From the NCBI GenBank assembly GCA_964531205.1, contig CAZHGH010000074.1:1-15416 (forward strand): a DNA stretch of 15,416 nt. Reading direction: 5' to 3'. Positions within the stretch are counted from its first letter, which is position 1, and each line of letters opens with the position of its first letter. Below the pieces are notes generated by a model. The model saw only the letters and a program-made list of their open reading frames with translations. It ran no database searches and had not been told where the DNA came from. Made by a program: the position numbers and the translations under genes. This stretch comes from JAICWY01 sp964531205 (GTDB taxonomy: Bacteria; Vulcanimicrobiota; Vulcanimicrobiia; Vulcanimicrobiales; Vulcanimicrobiaceae). This document shows, in pieces, positions 13,872-15,416 of the stretch.

Positions 13872-13897
13872 AAGGCCCGGCACTATGCCGGGCCTTT
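13872..13897 (+). terminator. Intrinsic terminator of the beta-oxidation operon
   Basis: AAGGCCCGGCA (13872-13882) pairs perfectly with TGCCGGGCCTT (13886-13896) around the 3-base loop CTA, followed by TTCACGTTC. The 11-bp GC-rich stem starts about 30 bases after the thiolase stop. Confidence 0.88.
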
Positions 13898-14058
13898 CAC
13901 GTTCATTTCGTGCGTAATCGCAGCGATTGCCGCTTCCTTGCCGTGCAGCCAGCATAGCGCAAGCACTGAAAGATTCAACGCAAATGCGGTCAATCGGGGC
14001 GCGAGTCCGGCCTGTCAGATCGGGATAGGCGTTACTGTTTTGGGGAGGAACATTGCTC

Positions 14059-15414
14059 ATGACGATTCGCCGCTATGCGCGCGTCGCTTCATCTTTTTTG
14101 TTCGCGAGCTTGCTCGCAGCTTGTCACGGCGGAGGGCCGATGACACAGCAAGACAATCTTGCTGCGCTGCCGCCGGTACAGCAAGACACGACCATGTCGC
14201 TTACGCAACCGGCAAGCACGTCGTTCTTGCCTTCCTCGTGGGGCAAGATTGGCACGTTTCAAATCTTCGATGCAACGTCAAACGGCTCGATCACCGCATC
14301 GGCGGCGTCGCTTCACGGATATCGCTATTCGTCGGTATGGGGAGCGCGTCCGGATCTGGCAACCACGTGGCGTTCAAGCAATTCCGGATTAAAGAGCTCG
14401 TATTACTTTATTTCGGTGACGGATGCGAGTACAGGCGCGTGGGGCGCTATCGGACACTCGTTGACGTGGTGGCAGGCGAATCACCCGTCATGGATCCTCT
14501 ACGCGTGCACGTCGGCCGGCGCGCCGACGCATACGCCCGCGTACGTCGGCGGTTTGACGAACGTTCCGCTCGATTTTCATAATCCGTCAGTCGTGCAGTA
14601 TCAGATGTCCACCGTCGTTCCGTATGCAAAAGCGAAGGGATACAACGCGCTTGCTGCCGACGAGGTGACATACTGGGCAGCCGGATCGGGTGGCGCCGGA
14701 TATTATCCGTGCGGCGTTTGGTCTGGAAGCACGTTCGTTCGCCGCTACAGCAGCAAAGTGGATCCGGCGTACGCCACGGACATGGTGAACTGGGTGAAGG
14801 GCGCCCACTCCTATTTGATGACGCACGCGTCGGGACTCAAACTCATCGTCAACCATCCTGTCTCGCCGCTGACGGCTAACGAAACGACGCTCCTTGCTAA
14901 CGTTGACGGTGTGTTGGATGAAGGCGGTTTCACGAACTACGGACGATACCAAACGACATCGCCCACGCCCTTCGTGCGCGAAGTCGCGTGGATGCGCTAC
15001 GCGCAGCAGCACAGCGTCAGCATGATGATCAATCAGGACTGGGGTTCACTTGCACTGGGTGCGGCGCAGATCGATTACTCCCTCGCGACCTATCTCATGG
15101 GCAACGAACAATCGGCGGCCGTCTTTATCTCGCAACACAACGGTTACGGCCTCGAGCAATACCGGGCTGAGTACGCCACGAACATCGGTGCGCCGTGCGG
15201 CGAATACTATGCGGCGGGTTCGACGAGTCCGTCGATCTTCTACCGCAAGTTTGCCAACGCGTTCGTTGTTGTGAACGCCGGTGGAACGACGCAAATCGCG
15301 CATCTACCGCTGGGACACACGTACATCGACGTTGAGGGCCGGAGCATCTCCAGCACGATGAGCATTCCTTCGAACAACGGCTACGTGCTGAAGACTACGA
15401 ACGGTTGCCTTTAG
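14059..15414 (+). CDS. Secreted lipoprotein, putative TIM-barrel glycoside hydrolase (paralogue B)
   Basis: The 451-residue protein has a signal peptide with lipobox LAAC (C22) and a short linker, much shorter than that of paralogue A. Its globular domain matches paralogue A throughout: SLTWWQANHPSWILYAC, VPLDFHNPSVV, GYNALAADEV (D201), STFVRRYS, LIVNHP, VDGVLDEGGFTNYG (D287/E288), a beta-rich C-terminal domain (FVVVNAG, LPLGHTYIDVEGR) and NGCL at the end. The four shared cysteines are C150, C218, C380 and C450. A C-terminal beta domain behind a barrel is common in glycosidases, which supports but does not prove that function. ATG 14059 is preferred over TTG 14053 because GGGAGGAA ends 8 bases before ATG and only 2 bases before TTG. 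It follows the operon terminator and is likely its own unit on the cell surface. Confidence 0.82.
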   Translation: MTIRRYARVASSFLFASLLAACHGGGPMTQQDNLAALPPVQQDTTMSLTQPASTSFLPSSWGKIGTFQIFDATSNGSITASAASLHGYRYSSVWGARPDLATTWRSSNSGLKSSYYFISVTDASTGAWGAIGHSLTWWQANHPSWILYACTSAGAPTHTPAYVGGLTNVPLDFHNPSVVQYQMSTVVPYAKAKGYNALAADEVTYWAAGSGGAGYYPCGVWSGSTFVRRYSSKVDPAYATDMVNWVKGAHSYLMTHASGLKLIVNHPVSPLTANETTLLANVDGVLDEGGFTNYGRYQTTSPTPFVREVAWMRYAQQHSVSMMINQDWGSLALGAAQIDYSLATYLMGNEQSAAVFISQHNGYGLEQYRAEYATNIGAPCGEYYAAGSTSPSIFYRKFANAFVVVNAGGTTQIAHLPLGHTYIDVEGRSISSTMSIPSNNGYVLKTTNGCL

Positions 15415-15416
15415 TC

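Noticed and set aside
1..15416. Defence island, prophage, CRISPR array, IS element or biosynthetic cluster
   Set aside because: I searched by eye for repeat arrays, transposase or phage motifs and found none; apart from one REP-like repeat the region reads as ordinary metabolism, transport and surface genes.

Overview
This is a mid-to-high GC bacterial chromosomal fragment. A run of exactly 100 N and Gly-rich spacers after lipoprotein cleavage cysteines suggest a metagenome-assembled or draft genome of a diderm lineage. The lipoprotein style, GT-C transferase, K+ channel and CFA synthase together remind me of Eremiobacterota (WPS-2). That is an impression from gene style, not something the sequence proves.

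Left part (1-7.7 kb) is a patchwork of short, often divergent or convergent units. From the left edge it holds: a cut-off HEFGH zinc metallopeptidase (minus); a HAD phosphatase with what looks like a leaderless promoter; a small PF03640-type lipoprotein behind a tandem 12-bp repeat; a bidirectional terminator; an unlisted 46-residue one-helix protein; a 6-TM potassium channel (minus); a GT-C mannosyltransferase-like membrane enzyme; a large secreted glycosidase-like lipoprotein (minus); and a cyclopropane-fatty-acyl-phospholipid synthase, whose 3' end runs 62 bp into a convergent Fur/PerR-family regulator. A short TCACA-AA-TGTGA palindrome separates that regulator from a divergent P-loop kinase.

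Middle part (8.2-13.9 kb) is a fatty-acid beta-oxidation operon: PadR regulator, long-form acyl-CoA dehydrogenase, FadB/FadJ-type hydratase-dehydrogenase fusion, and thiolase, closed by a strong 11-bp-stem terminator. These enzymes cover the four reactions of the beta-oxidation spiral, and PadR is the obvious candidate for their local control. A REP-like palindromic repeat forms the last coding part of the fusion gene and seems to replace its normal C-terminus. The N gap just after it is flanked by identical 55-bp ends and is almost certainly a failed contig merge inside an intact thiolase gene.

Right end (14.06-15.41 kb) is a second secreted lipoprotein clearly paralogous to the one at 4.4-5.9 kb. 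The pair shares candidate catalytic acids and four cysteines and is the least described element here.

No tRNA, rRNA, CRISPR array, transposase, phage gene or defence cassette was seen. No gene-free stretch exceeds 300 bases. The longest is 13841-14058, which holds the operon terminator and the leader of the last lipoprotein; the next is 2801-2973.
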